From Rhizobium sp. BK251 (GTDB lineage: Bacteria > Pseudomonadota > Alphaproteobacteria > Rhizobiales > Rhizobiaceae): DNA of 64,000 nt. A program made the translations under genes and the position numbers. The notes beneath the pieces are model-generated. The model did no database searches. It was not told the origin of the DNA and was given only the letters and a program-made list of their open reading frames with translations. The stretch lies in the NCBI RefSeq assembly GCF_004345245.1, contig NZ_SLUQ01000005.1:248001-312000 (forward strand). Reading direction: 5' to 3'. The stretch's first letter is position 1. Every line of letters starts with the position of its first letter. Below, piece by piece: positions 49,146 through 57,251 of this stretch.

Positions 49146-50003
49146 ATGACCAACTTCGATCGCCGCCTGCATGCCTTCCGCCCGGACCTCGCGGAGATGG
49201 CGCTTCAAGACCAGGTCGATGCGCAACGCTTTGTCAGCGGAACGCCGGCGCGGGTCGCCCTTCCGGTCGTGGCGCTGCGCCCGAAGCCGGATCTCGCCAC
49301 CGGAATCGACACTGAATTACTCCTCGGCGAAGAGGTGACCGTCTTCGACCGCGCCGACGGCTGGTGCTGGGTGAAGGCGGTGTCGGACGGCTATGTCGGA
49401 TACCTGCCGCAGGACGCGCTGGAAGAGCCTGGCGCGGCGCCCACTCACATCGTTACCGTGCAGCGCACGTTCGTCTATCCGGAGCCGGAACTGCGCAAGC
49501 CCTATTCCCGAACCCTCTCGATGGGCAGCCGCGTAAGGATCGCCGGCGAGGCTGAAACCCGCGGCAACCACTATGTCGTGCTGGAGGATGGGACCGCGAT
49601 CTTTGCGAAGCACGTACAGCCGCTCGGCGCGCTCGACGGTGCTGACTATGTCGAGATCGCGGCGCGCTTTCTGGGCACGCCGTATCTCTGGGGTGGGCGA
49701 TCCGGCCTCGGCATCGACTGTTCGGGCCTCGTACAGCTTTCGCTGCTGATGACCGGAAGGGCCGCCCCGCGCGACACCGACATGCAGTCGGAAGGTCTCG
49801 GCGAGATGATCGGCCGTACGCAGCTCGGACGCGGCGATCTGGTCTTCTGGAAGGGGCATGTCGCGATCATGGAGGACGAGAGCACCATCCTCCATGCCAG
49901 CGGTCACACCATGAGCGTGGCGCGCGAGAACTTCGAGGCCGCCGTCAAGCGGATCGGCTGGCTGTACGCGCAGCCGACGGGCTATCGTCGCCCGCGTATC
50001 TGA
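49146..50003 (+). CDS. NlpC/P60 family peptidase with N-terminal SH3-like domains (YkfC-like)
   Basis: A 285-residue Cys peptidase. Two bacterial SH3-like segments (about 35-85 and 95-155) precede an NlpC/P60 domain (about 160-280) with catalytic Cys in GIDCSGLVQL, His in GHVAIM and the polar third residue in ILHASGH. No signal peptide is present (start MTNFDRRLHAF), so it should be cytosolic, as for dipeptidyl-peptidase VI/YkfC, which splits L-Ala-gamma-D-Glu from DAP in recycled murein peptides. ATG 49146 is the only sensible start; ATG 49141 is out of frame and stops at once. Confidence 0.88.
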   Translation: MTNFDRRLHAFRPDLAEMALQDQVDAQRFVSGTPARVALPVVALRPKPDLATGIDTELLLGEEVTVFDRADGWCWVKAVSDGYVGYLPQDALEEPGAAPTHIVTVQRTFVYPEPELRKPYSRTLSMGSRVRIAGEAETRGNHYVVLEDGTAIFAKHVQPLGALDGADYVEIAARFLGTPYLWGGRSGLGIDCSGLVQLSLLMTGRAAPRDTDMQSEGLGEMIGRTQLGRGDLVFWKGHVAIMEDESTILHASGHTMSVARENFEAAVKRIGWLYAQPTGYRRPRI

Positions 50004-50071
50004 GCCCGGAACCATCCTTCGCCGAGCCCGTTGCATCTCAAGACATCGGAACGCTTGAGAGGAGCAATGTC

Positions 50072-50311
50072 ATGGCGATTTCTTCGATGAAGCAGAAGGT
50101 TCGGGAAATCCTCGGCGACAAGAGCCAGGCGATTGGTGCGAAGATTGACCGTCTCCGCACGCTCCAGAGCGAGGCGCGCGGCGTGCAGCGCGCCGCGACC
50201 GAAAGCCCCATGGCAGCGGATGACGGTCTGCAGGACGACCTGCGGATGGTGGAGAAGGCTCTGCAGGAGCTCGGCGCCGATAGCGAGGAAAAGGGGGCGG
50301 CGACGCTCTGA
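50072..50311 (+). CDS. Small helical protein, unknown function
   Basis: A 79-residue, charged, helix-prone protein (MKQKVREILGDKSQAIGAKIDRLRTLQSE region; heptad-like leucines between 25 and 70) without signal or membrane segment. The family is not recognised. A strong ribosome site GAGAGGAG lies before ATG 50072. It follows the NlpC/P60 gene by 68 nt on the same strand. Confidence 0.65.
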   Translation: MAISSMKQKVREILGDKSQAIGAKIDRLRTLQSEARGVQRAATESPMAADDGLQDDLRMVEKALQELGADSEEKGAATL

Positions 50312-50324
50312 AGACGAGCTGCCC

Positions 50325-51719
50325 TCAGCAAGCAGTCGGCGGTTGCGGCCATCTGTCGGCGCCACCCCACCAGTTCTCGAAGGCCTTCGAGAGCCGCAGC
50401 ACGCGCATGTCGTCGAAGCGCGGCCCGACGATCTGCAGGCCGATCGGCATGCCGGATTTCGAGAAGCCGCAATTGATCGAGGAGGCCGGCTGCTCCGACA
50501 TGTTCCACGGCACGGTGAATCCGATATGCTCGAAGGGCCGCTCCGGATCGTTGGTGGGTGATGCCCAATCCGCCGGATAGGAGACGATGGGGTTGGTCGG
50601 CGAAAGCACGGCGTCGACCGTCGTGAACAGCCGGCCACAGGCCTTGCGCATCTCTATAGTCTGGTTGAAGCCGCGAACCACTTCGAGGCCTGTCAGCGTG
50701 GCTCCACGGCGCGCCCATTCGTGGATATAGGGAAGGATCATCGAGCGCCGTTCCTCGCTGAGACCGGCGATGTCGCCCCAGAATTTTGCGCGCCAGAAAT
50801 TGTCGAGCCCATTCAGCATGTCCCGGGTCAATACCGGCCGGACTTCCTCGATGACGGCACCGGCTCGTTCGAAGAGCTTTGCCGCGGCGACCACAGCCTC
50901 ATGCACCTCTGGATCGACGGGCAGGCCGCAGCCGGCGTCGAGCATCAGCCCGATCCGCATGCCGCGCACATCGATGTAGAGGTCCATCCAGTCGATCTCG
51001 TTCGGCGGCAGGCTTGTACCATCCCTCCAGTCCGGCCGCGAGAGCGTTGCCATCGAATAGGCGGCATCCTCGACCCTGCGTACCATCGGGCCGGCGCATC
51101 GTCCGACGTAGTAGGGATCGACGGGAATGCGGCCATGGCTCGGCTTGAAGCCGAAAACGCCTGTCCAGCCGGCCGGCAGCCGGACTGAGCCGCCGATGTC
51201 CGTCCCGATATGCAGGGGGCCGTATCCTGCCGCCGCTGCCGCTGCCGCGCCCGCACTCGATCCTCCCGGATTCTGTGAAATGTCCCATGGGTTTCGACTG
51301 AGGTGGTGGAAACTGGAAAGCCCCGAGGTGAGCATGCCGTAGTCGGGGCAGGTGGTCTTCGCGAAGATCACGGCACCATCCTCGCGCAGCCGTGCCGCGA
51401 TCGGTGCGTCGGCATCCGCCGGGACGAGTTCGACCGCCCTGGTGCCGAGCGGGACCGGCTGGCCTTGCGTTGCTATCAGTTCCTTGAGGGTCACCGGTAT
51501 ACCGTCGAGAGGACCCATTGGCCGGCGCTTTGCCCAGCGCTCTGTCGATGCCTGGGCCTGCCTGCGAGCTTCTTCCGGGTCATAGGCGTAAAGCGCGCAG
51601 ATGCTCGGCTCCCACGCAGCGATATGCGGCTCCAGGGCGAGCCAGTATTCCAGCGGCGAGAGATCCCGCTTGGAGAAGTGCCGGCGCAGTTCGAGGATCG
51701 AAATATCCGTTTCGGTCAT
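50325..51719 (-). CDS. Amidase-signature family hydrolase
   Basis: A 464-residue enzyme of the amidase signature family. The Ser-cisSer-Lys triad is complete: Lys 79 in VTLKEL, cis-Ser 155 in GGSSAGA and nucleophile Ser 178 in GTDIGGSVR. The substrate is not readable: family members hydrolyse amides, aryl acylamides, carbamates or peptide amides. ATG 51719 is used; TTG 51725 precedes it. It is the last gene of the leftward peptidase-transporter unit, 37 nt after the permease, which implies that its substrate is imported or produced by that unit. Confidence 0.88.
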   Translation of the reverse strand: MTETDISILELRRHFSKRDLSPLEYWLALEPHIAAWEPSICALYAYDPEEARRQAQASTERWAKRRPMGPLDGIPVTLKELIATQGQPVPLGTRAVELVPADADAPIAARLREDGAVIFAKTTCPDYGMLTSGLSSFHHLSRNPWDISQNPGGSSAGAAAAAAAGYGPLHIGTDIGGSVRLPAGWTGVFGFKPSHGRIPVDPYYVGRCAGPMVRRVEDAAYSMATLSRPDWRDGTSLPPNEIDWMDLYIDVRGMRIGLMLDAGCGLPVDPEVHEAVVAAAKLFERAGAVIEEVRPVLTRDMLNGLDNFWRAKFWGDIAGLSEERRSMILPYIHEWARRGATLTGLEVVRGFNQTIEMRKACGRLFTTVDAVLSPTNPIVSYPADWASPTNDPERPFEHIGFTVPWNMSEQPASSINCGFSKSGMPIGLQIVGPRFDDMRVLRLSKAFENWWGGADRWPQPPTAC

Positions 51720-51756
51720 GGGCAATCTCTCAAATCCGTCGTCCTAGAGCATATCC

Positions 51757-52614
51757 TCATCGCCGGACCTCTCGCGGATCGAGGAGGTCGCGCAGGCCAT
51801 CTCCAAGGAGGTTGAAGCCAAGGACGGAGATCGCGATTGCAAGTCCCGGGAGAATCGCAAGCCACGGCGCAAGCGAGAGATACGTCTGGGATTCCGCCAG
51901 CATTCGCCCCCATGTCGGGGCGGGCGGTGCCAGACCGAGGCCGAGGAAGGAAAGTCCCGCCTCGGTCAGAATAGCGAGCCCGAGCTGGATCGTCGCCTGC
52001 ACGATGAGCGGGCTTGCGACATTGGGCAGGACATGGCGCACCGAGATGGTGAACTGGCTGTCGCCGATGCCGCGCGCCGCCGTCACATATTCCCGGCTCC
52101 AGGCCTGCAACGCCGAGGCAAGCGAGACGCGGGCGAAGACCGGAATCATGAAGGTCGCGATGGCGGCGATTGCGGTGAGCCGGCCCGCGCCGAGGAAGGC
52201 GCCCAGCACCATGGCGGAGAGGATCGGCGGTACGGAAAAGATGACGTCGCAGGCGCGCATGAGCAGGCCTTCGAAGAGGCCGCGCCTTGCGGCCGCGGCG
52301 AGACCGAGAATGGTGCCTGTTGTTCCGCCGATCGCGACGGCCGCCAGCGATACCGACAGCGAATTCCAGCACCCGACCATCAGCATCGAAAGCATGTCCC
52401 GCCCGAACTGGTCAGTGCCAAGCAGGCCGTAGGACAGGGGCGGCTGCAGCTTGTGGATGATCTGCATCCTTGCCGGCGGGGCTGGCGTCCAGACGAGAGA
52501 AAGCAATGCGATGCAGCCGAGCATCCCTGTAATGGCCGCGCCGGCGACAAGCCCCGGGCGGCGGCTCAGCATGTGAAGCCGATTGATCGTCGGTACGTCG
52601 AAGAGCGGCGCCAT
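51757..52614 (-). CDS. Dipeptide-type ABC permease 2 (DppC-like)
   Basis: A 285-residue permease. Helix 1 is at about 22-42; the DppC hallmark LLGTDQFGRDMLSML follows; the EAA loop is YVTAARGIGDSQFTISVRHVLPN (core AARGIGDSQ). About six helices. ATG 52614 begins two bases after the stop of the partner permease. The frame remains open upstream to 53058, but that part overlaps the partner gene and reads as low-quality antisense-like sequence. Confidence 0.88.
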   Translation of the reverse strand: MAPLFDVPTINRLHMLSRRPGLVAGAAITGMLGCIALLSLVWTPAPPARMQIIHKLQPPLSYGLLGTDQFGRDMLSMLMVGCWNSLSVSLAAVAIGGTTGTILGLAAAARRGLFEGLLMRACDVIFSVPPILSAMVLGAFLGAGRLTAIAAIATFMIPVFARVSLASALQAWSREYVTAARGIGDSQFTISVRHVLPNVASPLIVQATIQLGLAILTEAGLSFLGLGLAPPAPTWGRMLAESQTYLSLAPWLAILPGLAIAISVLGFNLLGDGLRDLLDPREVRR

Positions 52615-52616
52615 GG

Positions 52617-53564
52617 TCAGGTCCCGCTTCTCATTCGCGGATCGATCGCGAGGTAGGAGAGGTCGACGAGGAAGTTCACGATGAGGACGAGACCGGAGAA
52701 GAGCAGGACCACGTCCTGCATGACGATAACGTCGCGCTGCGACAGCGCCTGGTAGGCAAGCCGCCCCAGTCCGGGAAGGTTGAACACGTTCTCGACGAGT
52801 ACGGCGCCGGCGACCAGGAAGGTGAATTGCAGCCCGAGGATCGTCAGGATCGGCACGAGTGCATTCGGCAGGACGTGGCGCCACAGCACGAAGGAAGGGG
52901 AAAGGCCCTTGGCGAGCGCTGTACGTGCGAAGTCCTCGTGAAGCGTGTCGAGCATTGCCGAGCGCGTGACGCGGGTGAGCACTCCGGCCTGGGGCAGGGC
53001 AAGCGCGATCGCGGGCAGAAGAAGGGCGCGAAATGCCGGCAGCGCTCCTGCCTCCCATCCCGGAAAGCCGCCTGCGGGCATCCAGCCGAGCCTTGTCGAA
53101 AACAGGATGATGAGCAGAAGCGCTACCCAGAAGGCGGGGACCGCGACGCTCGCCTGGGAAAATATCGAGGCTGCCACATCCAGCAGGCGCCCGCGATGCG
53201 AAGCCGCAAGGACACCGAACGGCACGGCGACAAGAAGCGAGAGGACAATGGCCATCACCGCGAGGGGCAATGTGACGGCGAGCCTTTCAAGAAGCAGCCC
53301 GGCGACCGGAACGCCGTAGGTATAGGACTGGCCGAGATCGCCGCTGAGCGCGCCGGCAAGCCAACGCCCATATCGCAGGATGAGCGGCTGGTCGAGGCCG
53401 AGATCGTGGCGCAGCGCGGCAAGCGTTTCCGGCGTTGCCGAGGTACCCAGCATAATCGAGGCAGGATCGCCCGGCAAAAGCTCCATGATGACGAAGACCA
53501 GCAGCGAGACGGCGAGGAGCGTCACCAGCAGGCTCGTTATCCTACGCGATAGAAGAGCGATCAT
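52617..53564 (-). CDS. Dipeptide-type ABC permease 1 (DppB-like)
   Basis: A 315-residue permease with the DppB/OppB start MIALLSRRITSLLVTL, the GDPASIMLG and LGLDQPLILRYGRWL blocks and the EAA loop FARTALAKGLSPSFVLWRHVLPN (core TALAKGLSPS). Six helices. It lies 49 nt after the binding-protein gene and 2 nt before permease 2. No ATPase gene follows or precedes it in this unit. Confidence 0.88.
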   Translation of the reverse strand: MIALLSRRITSLLVTLLAVSLLVFVIMELLPGDPASIMLGTSATPETLAALRHDLGLDQPLILRYGRWLAGALSGDLGQSYTYGVPVAGLLLERLAVTLPLAVMAIVLSLLVAVPFGVLAASHRGRLLDVAASIFSQASVAVPAFWVALLLIILFSTRLGWMPAGGFPGWEAGALPAFRALLLPAIALALPQAGVLTRVTRSAMLDTLHEDFARTALAKGLSPSFVLWRHVLPNALVPILTILGLQFTFLVAGAVLVENVFNLPGLGRLAYQALSQRDVIVMQDVVLLFSGLVLIVNFLVDLSYLAIDPRMRSGT

Positions 53565-53613
53565 TCCATCCCATTCCCGAGATCAAAGCATGGCAAGGAA
53601 GTCGGCTAAGGAG

Positions 53614-55143
53614 CTATTCTTCCCAGGAGACGTCTCTGAGGACGTTGGAGGGGATCGGCTCGTCTTCCCAAAGGCCCTTTAGCTTCTTGTCCCAGACGCC
53701 CAGCTTCGGCATCACGAAGAGATAGAGAGCGGGCACGTCTTCCGCGATAATCCTCTGGGCCTCACCGTAGAGCCTGTTCTGCTCCTCGGTATTGGCCGTT
53801 TCCTGCACCTTCTTCATGATGTCGTTGAAGGCCGGGTTGTTATAGTTGAAGTAGTAAGGATCGCGCGAATAGATATCGATGTCCAGCGGCTCGGCATGGG
53901 CGACGATCGTCATGTCGTAGTCCCTGCCCGTGAAAACGTCCTGTACCCATTTCGCGGGGAATTCGGTCGGCTCGATGTTCATGGTGACGCCGACTTCGGC
54001 CAGCATCGCCTGTATGATCTGGGCGCTGCGCGGCGCATAGGCCATCTGCGGCGTCTTGATGGTGAAGGTGAAGCCGTGCGGATAGCCAGCCTCCGCAAGC
54101 AGCTCCTTCGCCTGTTCCGGGTCGTAGGGCAGAACTCCGGTCATGATCTGGTAGCCCGGATCGTTGGGCGTGTAGTGGCTGCCGATGGCCGTGCCGAGGC
54201 CGGACCAGGCGCCCTCGATGAGCGTTTGCCTATCGATCGCCATCATCAGCGCCTGTCGTACGCGCTTGTCGCTGAAAGGCTTGCGCGCATTGTTCATGCC
54301 CGCCACGACCTTGAGCTCGGTATTGCCGATTCTCGTGGTCAGCCGCGGATCGCCCTCGAAAGAGCTCATCAATTCCGGCGCTGCGAATTCCGGAAAGGCG
54401 TCGAGATCGCCGGATTGCAGGGCCGCGGCCTGCGCTTGCGGGTCGGAAATGAAGCGGAAGGTAACCTTGTCTAGTTTGGCCTGCCGGTCCTTGTTCCAGT
54501 AGTCGCGGTTCCTTTCGAGCTCGACATGGTCGCCTTTCGCCCAGGTGACGAACTTGAACGGGCCGGTGCCGATCGGCGTCGTCTTGTCGTTGGCAGAGGA
54601 TTTCGTTCCGACCATCACGGAGGCCGGCCAGCCTAGCCAGTAGAGCAGCCTTCCCGTCGGGGCGGACAGGCGCAGGATGAGCGTTTCGGAGTCGGGCGTA
54701 TCGATCGAGGCGATGGAGGCGAAAAAGCGCTTTTGCGGATTGACGGAGTCCGCGCCGCGGGCGCGGTCGAGCGCAAACTTCGCAGTGGAGGAATCGAAAA
54801 CCTCGCCGTCATGGAATTTCACGCCGCTCTGGAGCTGGAACGTGTAGATGAGGCCGTCGCGGGAGATATTCCAGGTCTTGGCAAGCTGGGGCTGAATCCT
54901 GCCATTCTCGTCAATTGCGACGAGACCCTCGAAGACGTTCTGCCAGGTAACCTGCCCGATGGCGACGGGCGCGGCGATCGTGGGGTCAAGTCCGGTCGGC
55001 TCGACGCTCATTCCTAGGGCGAGTGTCGTTTTCGCCGCTTCGGCTTGGGTGAGCCCTGCCAAAAGCAGGCCCGCCGAGGAGACGACCGCGAAGGACGCCT
55101 GCCGAAAAATTCGCAGCCAGTGCGAACCTGAAAACGCGATCAT
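53614..55143 (-). CDS. Dipeptide-type ABC binding protein (family 5)
   Basis: A 509-residue periplasmic binding protein. The signal peptide includes FAVVSSAGLLLAGLTQAEAA. The mature chain shows EPTGLDPTIAAPVA, TYTFQLQSGVKFHDGEVFDS-like block (core VKFHDGEVF) and PIGTGPFKFVTWAKGDHVELERN (core GTGPFKF), all typical of family 5. ATG 55143 has GGGGG upstream; an in-frame codon at 55173 is less likely. It belongs to the unit with the P1 peptidase, two permeases and an amidase. Substrates are probably short peptides or peptide-like amides. Confidence 0.88.
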   Translation of the reverse strand: MIAFSGSHWLRIFRQASFAVVSSAGLLLAGLTQAEAAKTTLALGMSVEPTGLDPTIAAPVAIGQVTWQNVFEGLVAIDENGRIQPQLAKTWNISRDGLIYTFQLQSGVKFHDGEVFDSSTAKFALDRARGADSVNPQKRFFASIASIDTPDSETLILRLSAPTGRLLYWLGWPASVMVGTKSSANDKTTPIGTGPFKFVTWAKGDHVELERNRDYWNKDRQAKLDKVTFRFISDPQAQAAALQSGDLDAFPEFAAPELMSSFEGDPRLTTRIGNTELKVVAGMNNARKPFSDKRVRQALMMAIDRQTLIEGAWSGLGTAIGSHYTPNDPGYQIMTGVLPYDPEQAKELLAEAGYPHGFTFTIKTPQMAYAPRSAQIIQAMLAEVGVTMNIEPTEFPAKWVQDVFTGRDYDMTIVAHAEPLDIDIYSRDPYYFNYNNPAFNDIMKKVQETANTEEQNRLYGEAQRIIAEDVPALYLFVMPKLGVWDKKLKGLWEDEPIPSNVLRDVSWEE

Positions 55144-55347
55144 GCTATCCCCCTTGCCGGGCCGAGGGCGCACCCGGCCTTTTACTAAAATAGTGTCACT
55201 ACCCCAACATTCACAAAATTGCGAATTTGTGGCTCGCTGTAGCCGAAGTGGCTACGCTTTGGATCGGCGCGGCCGGTCGCGTCATTCCTTTCCCGAGACA
55301 TTGACGTCAGCTTCGCGCCGCGCGCTGCGGTGCGCACGCCGACCTGC

Positions 55348-56406
55348 CTAGTTGCTCGCCCCCGCGAATCGGTCGCGCCAAGCAGCCTGCGCTCCGTCGA
55401 CCAGCAGCGCCGTTGCCTCGTATATCCCGCGTGCCACTGCCCGCGCCATCACGCTTGTCGCCAGATGGCAAAGTTCCATGAAGTCGGGCATCCCATCGAG
55501 CGGGCGTGCACCAGTGGCTGCGGCAAAGATCGTGTCGCCGTCGAAAGGCAGATGTGCCGGTAGCAGCGCCCTGGCAAGCCCGTCATGCGCCATGATCGAA
55601 AGCCGGTGGGCTTCGGCCTTTGTGAGCGTGGTGTCCGTTGCGATAACCCCGATGGTCGTGGCTGTGACCTTCACGCCCTTGATTCGCATCGCCGTGTCGG
55701 CGTCGTTGATCATGGGCGGAAGGCCGAGCCCGCCGAATTCGCGGTTCCTCTCAAAGGGCGCTGCCCAGAAATGCGGTCCTTCTCCGATCGTCGCCGAGCC
55801 CAGCGCATTGACGGCGACGAGGGCAGCGATCCGATGGCCCGACGATGTCGTGGCGCTAGCGGAACCCAGGCCGCCCTTGAAGGTTGCTGTCGTTGCGCCG
55901 GTCCCCGCGCCGGCGGTGCCTAGCTCGAAGGCGCCCTTGCGGGCCGCGACGAATGCGTCGTAGCCCATGTCGCGATACGGCGAGTGACGACCCCATTCCT
56001 TGTTGCCGCCGTTCAGAAGGTCCATCAGGATTGCCTGCGGCACGATCGGTACGAGAACAGAACCCACCTGCAGGCCACGGCCAGTCTCGCGCAGGCCTGC
56101 CTGCACGCCGCCTGCGGCATCGAGCCCGAATGCGGACCCGCCCGAAAGCACGAAGGCGTCGACCCTGTCCACCGTCATCGCCGGGTCGAGCAGGCCCGTA
56201 TCGCGCCCGCCGGGCGCGCCGCCAAGAACGGTACCGGAAGCGATCACCGGTTCGTCGAAGATGATGGCGGTCACGCCCGAGGCGAGAATTGGATCGGTGC
56301 AATGACCCACGGAGATGCCGTCGATATCGGTCAGAAGATTGAGTGCTTCAGTCAACGGAACGTCCTTCCCTCGCGCCACGCCGTCCCGTTTATAAGGGGT
56401 AGGCAT
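55348..56406 (-). CDS. P1 family (S58) self-processing aminopeptidase, DmpA/BapA-like
   Basis: A 352-residue N-terminal-nucleophile hydrolase of the DmpA family, made as a precursor that cuts itself into two chains. Conserved blocks are LTDIDGISVGHCTD, FVLSGGSAFGLDAAGG (about 85-100) and GTGATTATFKGGLGSAS. The likely autocleavage point is Gly 203-Ser 204 in VNALGSA, giving Ser as N-terminal nucleophile. Family members act as L-aminopeptidases, D-amidases or beta-aminopeptidases, or on nylon oligomers. No signal peptide, so cytosolic. It heads the leftward unit; the binding protein starts 204 nt later. Confidence 0.87.
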   Translation of the reverse strand: MPTPYKRDGVARGKDVPLTEALNLLTDIDGISVGHCTDPILASGVTAIIFDEPVIASGTVLGGAPGGRDTGLLDPAMTVDRVDAFVLSGGSAFGLDAAGGVQAGLRETGRGLQVGSVLVPIVPQAILMDLLNGGNKEWGRHSPYRDMGYDAFVAARKGAFELGTAGAGTGATTATFKGGLGSASATTSSGHRIAALVAVNALGSATIGEGPHFWAAPFERNREFGGLGLPPMINDADTAMRIKGVKVTATTIGVIATDTTLTKAEAHRLSIMAHDGLARALLPAHLPFDGDTIFAAATGARPLDGMPDFMELCHLATSVMARAVARGIYEATALLVDGAQAAWRDRFAGASN

Positions 56407-56576
56407 CGGCTGATTTCAGCGGACTGTACCGAAAGAAATCCCGATCGCAACCAAGCGGGAGTAGAGCGGGAGCATGAGGCAAAATGATAATCGGCCCGAG
56501 CGGTGCCGGGCCGAATCAAGAACATCTGCAGCTTGCGAGCGGCCTGCCTCCCTCGCAGCAGGCGAGGGGACCGACA

Positions 56577-56771
56577 TCAGGCATGAATGGGTTTCGGAAT
56601 GCGCTTGGTCATCAGATCATGGATGGCAAGGCGCACTTCGTCCGTCGAGCTGAAACGCTGCTCGTCGAGATCGTGAACATGAAATTTGACGGCGATGAAC
56701 TTCAGCCGGTCCTCGTCTGGAACGACGATGCCGACAGGAACGCCTGCATACTCGATTACTTGCTTCTTCAT
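56577..56771 (-). CDS. Small hypothetical protein
   Basis: A 64-residue protein beginning MKKQVIEYAGVPVGIVVPDEDR. A beta-rich first half (VIEYAGVPVGIVV, LKFIAVKFHVHDL) is followed by a helix-prone part (STDEVRLAIHDLM) and a basic end. Not recognised as a named family. GGGAG lies about nine bases before ATG 56771. The frame is open further upstream to 56945 but lacks a ribosome site and has unlikely composition. Confidence 0.65.
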   Translation of the reverse strand: MKKQVIEYAGVPVGIVVPDEDRLKFIAVKFHVHDLDEQRFSSTDEVRLAIHDLMTKRIPKPIHA

Positions 56772-57251
56772 TATAAACACTCCCACTGCGCACGGCGCAG
56801 TCATGGCGAACTGACAATCTTGACCTGGAATTAGGAGGCGAACGTCACATTCGACAGCACGGGCGGGAGAGCGCGCCCGAACGGTCAGAGCCGAGCACAG
56901 ACCACCCAAGGACTGAAGCGATGACTTCATGTTCAACCATGTCACTTTTCCTCAGTTGGCGTTGCACTCAAGGTTCGCTTGGCGAACCGGTTTGGCCCAC
57001 AATAGTCTACTTATCTTGTAGAATATAGTGGAGATGATGCTACAAACATATTCCGAATGATGTCAAAATATCGGCGGTTCGCAAAATTAAATTCCGCTTT
57101 AGATCGAATCTTCGAAACAAATTGTCACACTTTTGTCATTCGGGCTGGCGCCGTTAGCACCAGTCGAACACCGCGCTGACATAGGAACCATACCAGTATT
57201 CGGCAATGCCGGCGTAGTGGAAAATTTGTCGCGGGGGCCGGCCGCAACACG
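56772..57251. other. 480-bp intergenic region with an AT-rich core
   Basis: No gene is supported. The part 56995-57130 is much poorer in GC than its surroundings and is probably the promoter area of the small gene at 56577-56771. It holds an inverted repeat TTGTAG (57016-57021) and CTACAA (57040-57045). Just beyond the stop of the large fusion gene, the minus strand shows a short open stretch that could be a gene remnant. Confidence 0.4.

Noticed and set aside
52615-53058. N-terminal extension of the DppC-like permease
   Set aside because: The frame is open, but it overlaps the partner permease, has no permease-like sequence, and ATG 52614 gives the normal length two bases after the partner stop.
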